Source: Bacillota bacterium
GTDB lineage: Bacteria > Bacillota > Clostridia > Caldicoprobacterales > Caldicoprobacteraceae
DNA length: 34,345 nucleotides
NCBI GenBank assembly: GCA_023622385.1
Contig: JAMNZI010000178.1
Coordinates: 1-34,345, forward strand
Reading direction: 5' to 3'
Positions 17,731 to 27,100 of this stretch are shown in pieces. A program made the position numbers and the translations under genes. The notes beneath the pieces are model-generated. The model saw only the letters and a program-made list of their open reading frames with translations, ran no database searches and was not told the origin of the DNA. Within the stretch, counting starts at the first letter, position 1. Each line of letters opens with the position of its first letter.

Positions 17731-19167
17731 ATGAAGAGGTTTGAAGATGCTAGCTGGAGAGAAAGCATGAGGATAAGGTTGGATTACAACAATATGATGT
17801 CGGATATGCTTGGGGAGGAATACGGCATAAGCAAGGAACAGATCCTCGCATTGCAGCCTAAGATAAAGGCTGCCATTGAGGCTTTGAAAGCCAAGAGGAA
17901 AGCCGGTAAAACCGAGTGGAGGGACCTGCCGTATACCCAGGCTGAGGTGGTCAAGGATATTCTGGCCACCGCAGAGGATATAAAGAGAAGATTCGAATGC
18001 TTTGTGGTATTGGGCATCGGTGGCTCGGCTTTGGGCCCTATAGCGGTACATCAAGCCCTCAATCACCTGCATTACAACGAGCTACCCAGAGAGAAACGAA
18101 ATGGCTGCCCGAGGTTTTATGTAGTGGACAATATAGATCCCGAGCGAATGAAAGCTCTATTTGATATCATTGACGTCAAGAATACGGCCTTTAACGTCAT
18201 AACCAAATCTGGCAGCACGTCCGAGACTATGGCTCAATTTTTGATTGTCAGGGATATGCTAAAGGAAGCTGTTGGCGAAGGGTACCGTGAGCACATCATT
18301 GCCACTACCGATGCAGAGAAGGGCAGTCTGATCCGTATAGCAAAAGAGGAAGGGTTTAAGACTTTCTACATTCCTGCAGGTGTAGGAGGTAGGTTCTCGG
18401 AGCTTTCACCTGTGGGGCTTTTGTCAGCGGCGGTGTGCGGCATCGATATCGAAGAGCTGCTGGCAGGGGCGGCTTATATGGATGAGCTGTGCAGCAAGGA
18501 TGACATATTTGAAAACCCGGCTTATATGGCGGCTGTGCTCCAGTATATCGCCATGAAACAGGGCAAAAACATATCCGTCATGATGCCCTATGCCGATTCC
18601 TTGAAGTATATGGCCGACTGGTATGCTCAGCTGTGGGCTGAGAGCTTGGGCAAAAAGTTTGACCTTGAGGGCAGGGAAGTGTATGCGGGTCAAACCCCGG
18701 TAAAAGCGCTGGGCGTCACCGATCAGCATTCCCAGATACAGCTGTATACCGAAGGGCCTTTCGATAAGGTTATAACCTTCATAAAGGTAGAAAATTTCCG
18801 CAGCCAAGTCGATATTCCCAAAGGATACGAGGATATGCCTGCCGTTTCGTTCCTTGGAGGCCATACGCTGGGACAGCTTTTACATGCCGAGCAGACGGCC
18901 ACTGAATATGCGCTTTATAAGGCCAAACGGATGAACAGGACCATCATACTGCCCGAGGTCAATGCGTTTACCGTGGGACAGCTGCTTTATCTGTTAGAAG
19001 TGGAAACGGCTTTTGCTGGTGAGCTGCTGGGCATCAATGCCTTCGATCAGCCTGGAGTGGAGGAAGGCAAGAACGCCACGTATGCGCTTATGGGCCGTCC
19101 GGGCTATGAGGAGAAAAAGATGGAACTGGAGGGTAGGCCAAAGAAGCGCGAGGAATATATAATATAG
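17731..19167 (+). CDS. pgi: Glucose-6-phosphate isomerase
   Basis: Interconverts glucose-6-phosphate and fructose-6-phosphate in glycolysis and gluconeogenesis. Both family signatures are recognisable: GVGGRFSELSPVGLLS and GINAFDQPGVEEGK. The sugar-phosphate-binding serines lie in ITKSGSTSETMAQF, and DNIDPERM is typical. The track ORF starts at 17650 but the first 27 residues are not family-like; ATG 17731 follows AAAGGGG by 10 bases and gives MKRFEDASWRESMRIRLDYNN, so 478 residues. The DUF89 gene starts 14 bases after the stop, suggesting co-transcription. Complete and ordinary. Confidence 0.96.
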   Translation: MKRFEDASWRESMRIRLDYNNMMSDMLGEEYGISKEQILALQPKIKAAIEALKAKRKAGKTEWRDLPYTQAEVVKDILATAEDIKRRFECFVVLGIGGSALGPIAVHQALNHLHYNELPREKRNGCPRFYVVDNIDPERMKALFDIIDVKNTAFNVITKSGSTSETMAQFLIVRDMLKEAVGEGYREHIIATTDAEKGSLIRIAKEEGFKTFYIPAGVGGRFSELSPVGLLSAAVCGIDIEELLAGAAYMDELCSKDDIFENPAYMAAVLQYIAMKQGKNISVMMPYADSLKYMADWYAQLWAESLGKKFDLEGREVYAGQTPVKALGVTDQHSQIQLYTEGPFDKVITFIKVENFRSQVDIPKGYEDMPAVSFLGGHTLGQLLHAEQTATEYALYKAKRMNRTIILPEVNAFTVGQLLYLLEVETAFAGELLGINAFDQPGVEEGKNATYALMGRPGYEEKKMELEGRPKKREEYII

Positions 19168-19181
19168 GGGGGATCACGGGG

Positions 19182-20039
19182 TTGAGAGCCACGGTAGATT
19201 GCGTGCATTGCTATCTGAAGCAGGCCGTGTCGTGCATGAAAATGGCGGGGCTAGATGAAAATTCTCAGCATGATATATTGTTTAAGCTCATGGATTATGT
19301 GAAAGGCTTTGACAGGGACGCCACCCCTGCTGAGAATTCCACCTATGCCGTTTTAAAAACCTATGAGCTTATGGGCGTGCACGACCCATATAAGGAAGTT
19401 AAAAGACAATCAAATGACCTGGCGCTTAAGCTTTACCCCCGTTTAAAGCGAGTGCTGGAAGGATATGAAGATAAGCTGTATGCTGCTCTTAAGATAGCAG
19501 TGGCAGGAAACGTGATTGATCTCGGCATAAGAAGAAGTTTCGACGTAGAAGGGGAGCTTCGGTACAGCTTGGATACGGGCTTTTCAAAGGACCATTATGA
19601 TAGGTTTAAACAAAAACTTGAGAATGTGGATGAAGTGTTGTTTTTGGGTGACAATGCAGGAGAGATCGTGTTCGATAAGGTATTGGTGGAAGAACTGGTG
19701 AGCCTGGGGAAAAAGGTGACCTACGTGGTCAAAGAGGCCCCTGTGCTCAACGATTCCACCATGGAGGATGCCATCTATGTAGGTATGGACAAGGTGGCAA
19801 GGGTGATAACTACGGGCTCGCAGTTTCTTGGCATAAGCTTTAAACACATGTCCCGGGAGTTTGCCGATGCGCTGAACAGGGCCCCGCTCATCATATCGAA
19901 GGGGCAGGCCAATTTTGAGTCGCTTGAGCAGCATGAGATGGCACGGGATAGGGTGTTCTTTTTGCTCAAGATAAAATGCGATGAGGTGGCAAGAGCCGCA
20001 GGAGCTGCGTTGGGAGACGTCGTGTTTTTTACCGTGTAA
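19182..20039 (+). CDS. DUF89/ARMT1-like metal-dependent phosphatase
   Basis: A 285-residue protein of the DUF89 family (ARMT1-like domain), members of which are metal-dependent damage-control phosphatases acting on sugar phosphates or other phospho-metabolites. The metal-site motif LGDNAGEIVFD is intact (Asp and Asn). The N-terminal C-x2-C in DCVHCYLKQ and the segments YVVKEAPVLNDST and ISKGQANFESL are typical of the prokaryotic branch. TTG 19182 follows AGGGGGGATC by a normal distance. The gene begins 14 bases after pgi, so it may act on a phospho-sugar linked to fructose-6-phosphate; this is inference from position and from reported activity of eukaryotic family members. Substrate is not settled by sequence. 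Confidence 0.88.
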   Translation: MRATVDCVHCYLKQAVSCMKMAGLDENSQHDILFKLMDYVKGFDRDATPAENSTYAVLKTYELMGVHDPYKEVKRQSNDLALKLYPRLKRVLEGYEDKLYAALKIAVAGNVIDLGIRRSFDVEGELRYSLDTGFSKDHYDRFKQKLENVDEVLFLGDNAGEIVFDKVLVEELVSLGKKVTYVVKEAPVLNDSTMEDAIYVGMDKVARVITTGSQFLGISFKHMSREFADALNRAPLIISKGQANFESLEQHEMARDRVFFLLKIKCDEVARAAGAALGDVVFFTV

Positions 20040-20158
20040 AGGCGGATTAAGTGACATCGAGGTTAATATTTTTATAATAAAACTGAGAATTTGACATGGG
20101 ATGTTAAGTGAACGCCGGGGATTGCCGCGTTGAGTCTAATGAGAATGGGGGATGAGCT

Positions 20159-20839
20159 GTGGGGCTAATAGTGCTGGATAATATTTTCTGGAAAGTGGAT
20201 GTTGATAAGCTTCTTGAGAGATTTCGTTTGCAGCCGGGCAGCCAGGATGCGATGAGGGTAGAAGCGCTTGCGCGTGAGGCTGAAGAGATAGGCAGGCCAA
20301 AGGTATTGTATAAAGAGGCGTATATAGACGATAAAGGAGAGGACTTCGTAATAGTGGACGGCATTAAATTGACTAGCCGCATACTTAGCATCAATTTGGA
20401 GCAAGTGCACAGGGTGTTTCCGTATGTTATCACTTGCGGTACCGAACTGGAAAGGTGGTCCCAGGCGATAGATGATATTTTAGAGAAATACTGGGCAGAG
20501 GGTATCAAGGAGATGGCGCTGGCGGAAGCAACAAAAGCCTTTGAGAAGCACCTTGAGGAAAATTTTCATCCCGGCAAAACCTCAAGCATGAATCCAGGCT
20601 CGCTGCAGGATTGGCCGATAACCCAACAGAGGCAGCTTTTCCAGATATTGGATGACCCTAAACGGTATATAGGAGTAGAATTGACTGACAGCTATTTGAT
20701 GCTGCCCATGAAGTCGGTATCGGGCATACGGTTTGCCACCCAGGCAGACTACGAGAACTGCAAGCTGTGCTCAAGGCAGAATTGTCCAAACAGAAGGGCG
20801 CCCTACGACCCGGAGCTTGCAAAGTCCTATGGAATGTAG
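20159..20839 (+). CDS. MetH-activation-domain-like protein with C-terminal Cys cluster
   Basis: A 226-residue protein resembling the AdoMet-binding reactivation domain of B12-dependent methionine synthase. The segments MNPGSLQDWPITQQRQLF and IGVELTDSYLMLPMKSVSGI correspond to the conserved parts of that fold. Unlike MetH it is free-standing and ends in CKLCSRQNCPNRRAPYD, a C-x2-C-x4-C pattern that may bind an Fe-S cluster or metal. Such stand-alone proteins occur in Clostridia and may support reductive activation of a corrinoid protein. No MetH catalytic part or corrinoid protein is in the window. GTG 20159 follows GGGGGATGAG. It lies 119 bases after the DUF89 gene and 33 before the radical SAM gene. 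Fold assignment fairly firm, role inferred. Confidence 0.82.
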   Translation: MGLIVLDNIFWKVDVDKLLERFRLQPGSQDAMRVEALAREAEEIGRPKVLYKEAYIDDKGEDFVIVDGIKLTSRILSINLEQVHRVFPYVITCGTELERWSQAIDDILEKYWAEGIKEMALAEATKAFEKHLEENFHPGKTSSMNPGSLQDWPITQQRQLFQILDDPKRYIGVELTDSYLMLPMKSVSGIRFATQADYENCKLCSRQNCPNRRAPYDPELAKSYGM

Positions 20840-20872
20840 TTAGGATATCGGCGAAAGGGGCCTAAATGGGGG

Positions 20873-22135
20873 ATGAATAAGCCTTTTTCTTTGCTTGTGA
20901 AGCCGGCATCGGCTGACTGCAATCTGCGGTGTCAGTATTGCTTTTATATAGACAAGTCTTGCCTATACCCCGAAGTCGATGTTCATAGGATGCCCGATGA
21001 GGTTCTGGAGCGCATGATATCCACCTATATGGCAACCCAGCAGCCGGTTTACACGTTTGGCTGGCAGGGGGGAGAGCCCACTCTTATGGGAGTACGGTTT
21101 TTTGAAAAGGTGGTTTCCCTTCAGCGGCAGTACGGTAAACCTGGTTCCAAGGTGTCAAACGGGCTTCAGACCAATGCCATGCTGATGGACGATGAGCTGG
21201 CTGCGCTTCTGGCTCAGTACAATTTTCTGGTGGGGGTTAGTCTGGATGGACCAGAGGAGCTGCACGACTACTATCGCAGGACGGCCGGCGGGCAGGGAAC
21301 CCACAGGAAGGTGCTTAAAGGCATCGAGTGCCTGCGCAGAAACAGGGTTGAGTTCAACATACTTACGCTGGTCAATTCAAAAAACGTGGGCCGAGGTAGA
21401 GAGATATACAAATATCTAAAAGATATGGGGTGTTTTTATCACCAGTACATCCCCTGTGTGGAGTTTGATGGGGACGGGAATCCCTTGCCCTATACCGTGT
21501 CAGGGGAAGAATGGGGAAAATTTTTGTGCGAGATTTTCGACGAATGGATAAGGACAGACGTCTATAAAGTATCTGTGAGGCTATTTGACTCCATATTAAA
21601 TTTTCTTGTGGATGGGATATATACCACATGTCATTTGGCGGGAAATTGCTGTCATTACTTTGTGGTGGAATACAATGGTGATGTATACCCTTGTGATTTC
21701 TTTGTTACTGGAGAGCTTAGGTTAGGGAATGTGATGGAGAACAGCTGGGAGGAGCTAGAGAACAGCCCCACGTATGTGGAATTTGGACGGCAAAAGGCTG
21801 AGTGGAACAGCCAATGTCGGAAATGTCGATGGCTTTATATATGCTCGGGCGATTGTTTGAAACACAGGCTGTATGGCGCCGGTCATCCAGAAAGGTTGAG
21901 TTGGCTGTGCGCCGGCTGGAAAAAATTTTTTGAGCATTCCATGCCTCATTTCAGGCAACTGGCTTTGAAGATATTGAAAGAGAGGGAACGCGCTGGCATT
22001 ATTGCAAAAACAGGGCGGTATGAGCTGTTTCCGGAAAAGCGGCTGGGACGCAATGATACCTGTTTTTGTGGCAGCGGCAAGAAGTATAAAAGGTGCCACG
22101 GAAATGTCAATATTATTGATGCTTCTTGGGCTTGA
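20873..22135 (+). CDS. Radical SAM/SPASM enzyme, anaerobic sulfatase-maturase-like, with SEC-C tail
   Basis: A 420-residue radical SAM enzyme. The AdoMet cluster motif is Cys16, Cys20, Cys23 (CNLRCQYC), followed by FGWQGGEPTLMG and SLDGPEELHDYYRRT, all typical of anaerobic sulfatase maturases (anSME), which oxidise a Cys or Ser to formylglycine. The SPASM cluster region contains GNCCHYF, GDVYPCDFF, CRKCRWLYICSGDC. The last 25 residues, GRNDTCFCGSGKKYKRCHG, form a SEC-C zinc motif as in SecA, an appended module. ATG 20873 has GGGG directly before it and AAAGGGG 12 bases upstream. No sulfatase is encoded in the window, so its target protein is unknown; it may act on a protein encoded elsewhere. 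A terminator follows. Confidence 0.9.
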   Translation: MNKPFSLLVKPASADCNLRCQYCFYIDKSCLYPEVDVHRMPDEVLERMISTYMATQQPVYTFGWQGGEPTLMGVRFFEKVVSLQRQYGKPGSKVSNGLQTNAMLMDDELAALLAQYNFLVGVSLDGPEELHDYYRRTAGGQGTHRKVLKGIECLRRNRVEFNILTLVNSKNVGRGREIYKYLKDMGCFYHQYIPCVEFDGDGNPLPYTVSGEEWGKFLCEIFDEWIRTDVYKVSVRLFDSILNFLVDGIYTTCHLAGNCCHYFVVEYNGDVYPCDFFVTGELRLGNVMENSWEELENSPTYVEFGRQKAEWNSQCRKCRWLYICSGDCLKHRLYGAGHPERLSWLCAGWKKFFEHSMPHFRQLALKILKERERAGIIAKTGRYELFPEKRLGRNDTCFCGSGKKYKRCHGNVNIIDASWA

Positions 22136-22184
22136 TAAACTCTTTCCGTTTGACATGTACATTAGCTCAGTGGCCATAAGAAAA

Positions 22185-22229
22185 GCTCCTTGTTCATCCC
22201 TGCGGGGAGAGCAAGGAGCCTTCTTTTTG
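22185..22229. terminator. Strong intrinsic terminator, bidirectional
   Basis: GCTCCTTGTTC pairs with GAGCAAGGAGC over 11 positions with one G-U pair and a 13-base loop. CTTCTTTTTG follows on the plus strand; the minus strand has TTTTCTT after the same stem. It ends the radical SAM transcript and can also stop the convergent aldo/keto reductase transcript. Confidence 0.85.
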
Positions 22230-22299
22230 TGATCTTTTACCTTAATGGAGCCAGACTAATTCATCGTCATCTTGCTTGAGGCTTCTTACAGCAAAGATG

Positions 22300-23457
22300 T
22301 CAAGACCCCTGTGTGAGCACCTCATGGGCTTCCTTGAGCTTTTCTATTATAGGTATGCCCTGTGGGCATGCGCTCTCGCACTGGCCGCATTCTACGCAGT
22401 TGGAGGCATCCGCATTCTCCTGAATAAGCTTTTTATACTCTCTGCTCTGTCCTTCAATATCATCGTACAAGGAGGCGCTGTTGTACAGGCTGAATATCCT
22501 TGGGATATTTATCCCAGAAGGGCAGGGCATGCAGTAGTTGCAGGCTGTGCAGCTTACCTTTATCTTGCTTTCATAAGCGGCTTTTACCTTGGCGACCAGG
22601 TCGAGCTCTTCTTGAGTCATGGAATTGGGAGCCGCGTTTTTAAATATCTCGATATTTTCTTTAAGCTGTTCCATGGTGCTGACGCCGCTTAAGATGACGG
22701 TTACTTCTGGGAAGTTATACAGCCATCTAAATGCCCACTCGACCGGGGAACGCTTTACGCTGGCGCTGTTCCATAGTTCCTGAATATCTTTGGGTATGCT
22801 ATGGGCAAGCCTACCCCCCTTTAAGGGCTCCATTATTACGACGGGTATTCCTTTGGATGCTGCGTAGCGCATGCCTTCTACTCCGGCTTGATATTTCTCG
22901 TCTAGAAAATTGAGTTGGATCTGGCACATCTTCCAGTTATACGCGTCTATTATCGTTTTAAATACCGGCAACTCATCGTGGAACGAAAACCCGGGATATT
23001 TTATCTTTCCAGATTCGACAGCTTTATCCAGGAACTTGAGTACGTCGTATTTTTCTACTTTTTCCCATTTTTCCTTGTCCAAAGCATGTACCAAATAAAA
23101 ATCGATATAGTCAACTTGGAGTTTTGATAGTTGCTCGTCTAGCAGTTTTTCACAATCTTCATAAGATTCCACATTCCATATGGGGAGTTTAGTAGCCAAT
23201 TTTACCCTTTCTCGGTATCCATCCTTTAAAGCCTTACCCACAACTATTTCACTATTGCCACCATGATATCCATAAGCGGTATCTATGTAATTGACCCCGT
23301 TATCAATTGCATACCTGATCAACTTGATGGCTTCTTCTTCATCGATAACCGAATAATCCTTTGAACCATCGGGCTGTGTTTGAAGGGGTAATCTCATACA
23401 ACCCATACCAAATGTTGAAACTTTGAACCCTAGGCCCCCAAAATCCCTGTAATACAA
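22300..23457 (-). CDS. Aldo/keto reductase with C-terminal 2[4Fe-4S] ferredoxin domain
   Basis: A 385-residue oxidoreductase. The N-terminal TIM barrel has the AKR catalytic residues: Asp and Tyr in YIDTAYGYHG, Lys in LATKLPIW and His in YLVHALD. The C-terminal 90 residues carry two iron-sulfur motifs, CTACNYCMPCP and CVECGQCESACP. This form is common in anaerobes, where electrons may come from ferredoxin instead of or as well as NAD(P)H. TTG 23457 follows GGGAGGG by six bases; there is no competing ATG. The gene lies 69 bases downstream of bacteriohemerythrin on the same strand and may share its transcript. Substrate unknown. Confidence 0.93.
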   Translation of the reverse strand: MYYRDFGGLGFKVSTFGMGCMRLPLQTQPDGSKDYSVIDEEEAIKLIRYAIDNGVNYIDTAYGYHGGNSEIVVGKALKDGYRERVKLATKLPIWNVESYEDCEKLLDEQLSKLQVDYIDFYLVHALDKEKWEKVEKYDVLKFLDKAVESGKIKYPGFSFHDELPVFKTIIDAYNWKMCQIQLNFLDEKYQAGVEGMRYAASKGIPVVIMEPLKGGRLAHSIPKDIQELWNSASVKRSPVEWAFRWLYNFPEVTVILSGVSTMEQLKENIEIFKNAAPNSMTQEELDLVAKVKAAYESKIKVSCTACNYCMPCPSGINIPRIFSLYNSASLYDDIEGQSREYKKLIQENADASNCVECGQCESACPQGIPIIEKLKEAHEVLTQGS

Positions 23458-23526
23458 TTCTAATCCCTCCCTAATTTGATTATACTCCTCTAAATTATAT
23501 CAAATTTATCATTGAAATTAAAGCTA

Positions 23527-23943
23527 TTACTTATCGCTGTTTTTGAGGGATTTAACATATCCAGCGAAATCTGCATCGGCCCTGCCGATGTGGGTTATGA
23601 TCCAGTCTACTACCTTTTTGCTAACCTGAATGGTAAAATGTAAGGACACCCCCTCTTCATTGAGCTTTCTCTTTAAATCTTCTACTTCCTCGAGGAAAGC
23701 TTGGTGCATCTTCAAATGTTGCTCATACTTTGGATAGCCGTACCTTTTTTGATAGTCCTGTTCAAAGTTGAAATGCGTCACCACGTAATCGGAGAGGAAG
23801 CCCATCAAGCGGTTTACTTCATCTTTGCCTTTACCTTCCACGCATGCTTGCAAAAAATCGTTGACGGCATTTATCAGTGCTTTGTGCTGCCTATCAATCT
23901 CCTCAATGCCGATTTCCAGCTCGGGCTTCCATCTTATGGACAT
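23527..23943 (-). CDS. Bacteriohemerythrin
   Basis: A 138-residue four-helix di-iron protein that binds O2 reversibly. All seven canonical iron ligands are present: His20, His57, Glu61, His76, His80, His118 and Asp123, in the motifs DRQHKALI, VVTHFNFEQ, EQHLKMHQ and ITHIGRADADF. The ATG at 23943 follows AAGGTGG. It is a single-domain form with no attached signalling domain, so oxygen scavenging, storage or delivery in an anaerobe is the likely role. It sits upstream of the ferredoxin-type aldo/keto reductase, an oxygen-sensitive enzyme type. Confidence 0.95.
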   Translation of the reverse strand: MSIRWKPELEIGIEEIDRQHKALINAVNDFLQACVEGKGKDEVNRLMGFLSDYVVTHFNFEQDYQKRYGYPKYEQHLKMHQAFLEEVEDLKRKLNEEGVSLHFTIQVSKKVVDWIITHIGRADADFAGYVKSLKNSDK

Positions 23944-24136
23944 AATACCACCTTCTTTCTGTCTTGTTCCTTATGATATACTTTCATAAACGGATTTTGA
24001 GGTTGTGAAACATATTTTTGTGATATTTACATGTTTGTTGCCATGTAGTACCATAACTTATGGGGTATACAAATTATCAGGGTGGCAAATCAAGGCCCAA
24101 GTTAAGTGAAAAGAATTATGAATTTGGGGGTACCTT

Positions 24137-27100
24137 ATGCGCATTTTATACTTTGAGCCCTATTTTCGTAAAAGACGACATGCATTGGTCATGGAGTGCA
24201 TAGGGCACATAAAGCAGGGACAGACAGCCTTGTACATACTGCCTTCAAGGGAAGCGATGTTTGATGTGAGGCGGCTTTTTTGCGAACAAATGGGAGGCAT
24301 CTTCAACTGCTACGTTTTTGGCTTTGATGACCTGGAACGGATGGTCCTGGAGAAGGAGCTGAGGAAGAAGCGCGTCATCGACGATAACGAAAAAAGGGTC
24401 ATATTAAGGCGGTTGGTTGAGGGGCTTTCAGAGGATAATTGTTTCAGGCGAGTGAGGCACAAGCAGGGCTTTTTAAATCTTATGATCGATACCATAAGGC
24501 TTTTTAAGCGCTCGTGCATTATGCCCGATGAGTTTTGGGTTAGGACTTCAGGCTTTAGCGGAAGATTGCTAGAAAAGTGCCGAGGGGTATACGAGATTTA
24601 CCGACTGTACGAGGGGTTTAAAGCGCGTAAGGGCCTCATGGACGTAGATGATATTTCCATTGAGGCCATCGAGGCGTGCAAGGATGCCCCAATATTGAAA
24701 TCCACCGGCATTATGGTCATAGATGGGTTTGTAAACGTGGATCCCGTGAACTTGAAACTGGTAAGCACTATAATGGAGAGCCATCCCGATATTTCCATAT
24801 ACGTCAATGTGCCATTTAGAAATGACTATAATCAGGAGTTTGTGATGGAAGGTATAGTCAAGGATTTTGAAGGGTTGGGTTTTGAACGCGTAGAAACCGA
24901 CGTTGATGCCGGTTGCAGCCTGGAAGAGCTGGCCAGAAAGCTTTATTCCGGGATGGCAAGCGTGAGGATTGATGGCCAAAGCCTGCAAATACTTAATAGC
25001 CCGTGTATTGACCACGAGATACGGACGGTAGCCAGGCAAATAAAGAGGCTTGTACAGGATTCAAAGGTCAATCCTTCAGATATAGCCGTTGTGGTTGCTG
25101 ATATGGACGGTTATAGGGATAAAGTCATCAAGGTGTTTGTGGAGTATGGCATATCGGTAAAAGCTAAAAGGCAAAATAGCCTGATGTCCATACCGCTGAT
25201 AAAGGACATAATGTCGCTGCTAAAATTTGTGCTCTACCAGGACGAGAAGGACAGCGCCTTTGTATCCGCAGTTACATCTAAGTATCTACTGCCGTTTAAT
25301 GTGCTTTCTCATGAAAGGTTCGAGGGTTCAAGGCTACTTGCCATTGCCCAGCGCGTCCTTGTGGAATGCTCTGGACAACCCGAGGCCTACTTTGCGGAGT
25401 TTTTAAAGAAGTATACCGAGACGGTACAGGATGATGCAGCAAGGGTTGATATGGAGGAGTACATAAGCGTGGTCACCCAATTTTTGAGCGAGCTAGAAAG
25501 CCTTATGAATACACCAAATCCCAGCCCGGCGAAGTTTTTTCACCTCTTTAACCAGCTTTTAAAAAGGCTTAGCCTGGAGGATAAAGTTTCAAAGCTTTAC
25601 GGCCATGGCCTGCTGGATACGGAGCTTTGGTTGCGCGATATAGAGGCCTTAAGCAGGATGCTTGGCGTCCTGAAACAGCTGAATGAGGCTTACGGGCAGT
25701 ATGTTTCCGAAGGCGGCATTGCGGCTTTACAACATGCCGTCCATGACGTCATATCGGCTTTGTCCGAGCAACAGGCCGCTGACCTCAATGCTGATAGGGG
25801 AGGGGTAAGGCTTATTACCCCCGATCTCATAAGGGGGCAGCGGTACCACACGGTTTTTGTTCTTGGATTGAACGAGGGCATCTTTCCTGTCGGTAGCAGC
25901 GGTGTGGGCATATTTGATGGCTACGAAGCTGACAGGCTTTTTGAGATGGGCATCAATTTGATGCCATTGCGCTGGGAGCTGGAGCGTGAGAAAATTAGGT
26001 TTAATGCCTGCATATCTTCAGCCCGACAAAGCCTTTATCTATCCTACAGGACGGCAGATGAGGACGGGAGGGTGATGAACCCCTCGCCTTTTATAGATGA
26101 AGTCCTGTCGGCTTTGGATGAGCAAAGCCGTAAATCGGTGCTGGCGCAGCCTGTCAGCATGAGGGACAGGATGGCCTTTGACGCACCCCCTTGCAGCGAG
26201 AGGGAGGCCGTAAAGGTTCTCGCCTTACGCCTCAGGAGTGCCAGGGAGGCAAGGCAAATGGATTGGGAAGTGCCTGCTAAGGAGGTAGCAAACAGGTTAA
26301 AGTATTCTGCCCATGCTGCCGATATCGAATTTTCAAGGGAGTTTTGCCCTCAGTTTAATTCCTATGATGGCAAGCTCATGCTGCCGCACCTCAAACAGCA
26401 GGATTTTGAGTATGCCTTTTCCGCTTCGCAGCTCAATAGCTATGTACGGTGCCCTTTCACCTATTTTGCCCAAAGGGTTCTTGACGTACAGGCTGAAGAT
26501 GATGCCGCTGAACGGTTTATGGGTATAGGGAGCTTTTATCACTCGGTGCTGAAGGCCTACTATCATGACAACGACGATGTGTTGACGCCCAACATGCAAA
26601 GGTTTAACGCCATCTTTTTTGAGCAGGTCCAAAGCCTATGCCTTGATTATGTATTGCCACCGCTCAGGGATTTTGTTGTGAAGCAGCTGTATCGCACGCT
26701 GGAGGCTTTCATAGTTCACCATGCCCGGAGTATGGTAAGGTATCGTGAGGTTACGAAACGCATTTTGAAGCCAGTGATGTTGGAAGAGGTCTTTGAGGCC
26801 AAAATCCATGGGTGCAGCGCCATCATACGGGGCGTGGTGGACAGGGTGGATATGGAGATGGATGCGAAAGGCCGGTTTACGGGTAGGTACATAATATACG
26901 ATTACAAAAAGAGCGGCATAAAGAGCATAAGAGAATGCATAGAGGGTAGCGATTTTCAGCTGCCGCTGTACTACGCTGCCATTGATGAAATTATAAAGAG
27001 ACGGTTTGGAATAGAAAAAGCGGAGTGTTTAGCTCTTTTGTATTACAGCATCGAAAAGCTGGAGTGGAACGGCATAATTAGGAAGGATATAAAGAATGCG

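Noticed and set aside
22276-22692. 138-residue plus-strand ORF
   Set aside because: Antisense to the Cys-rich end of the aldo/keto reductase; no motifs.
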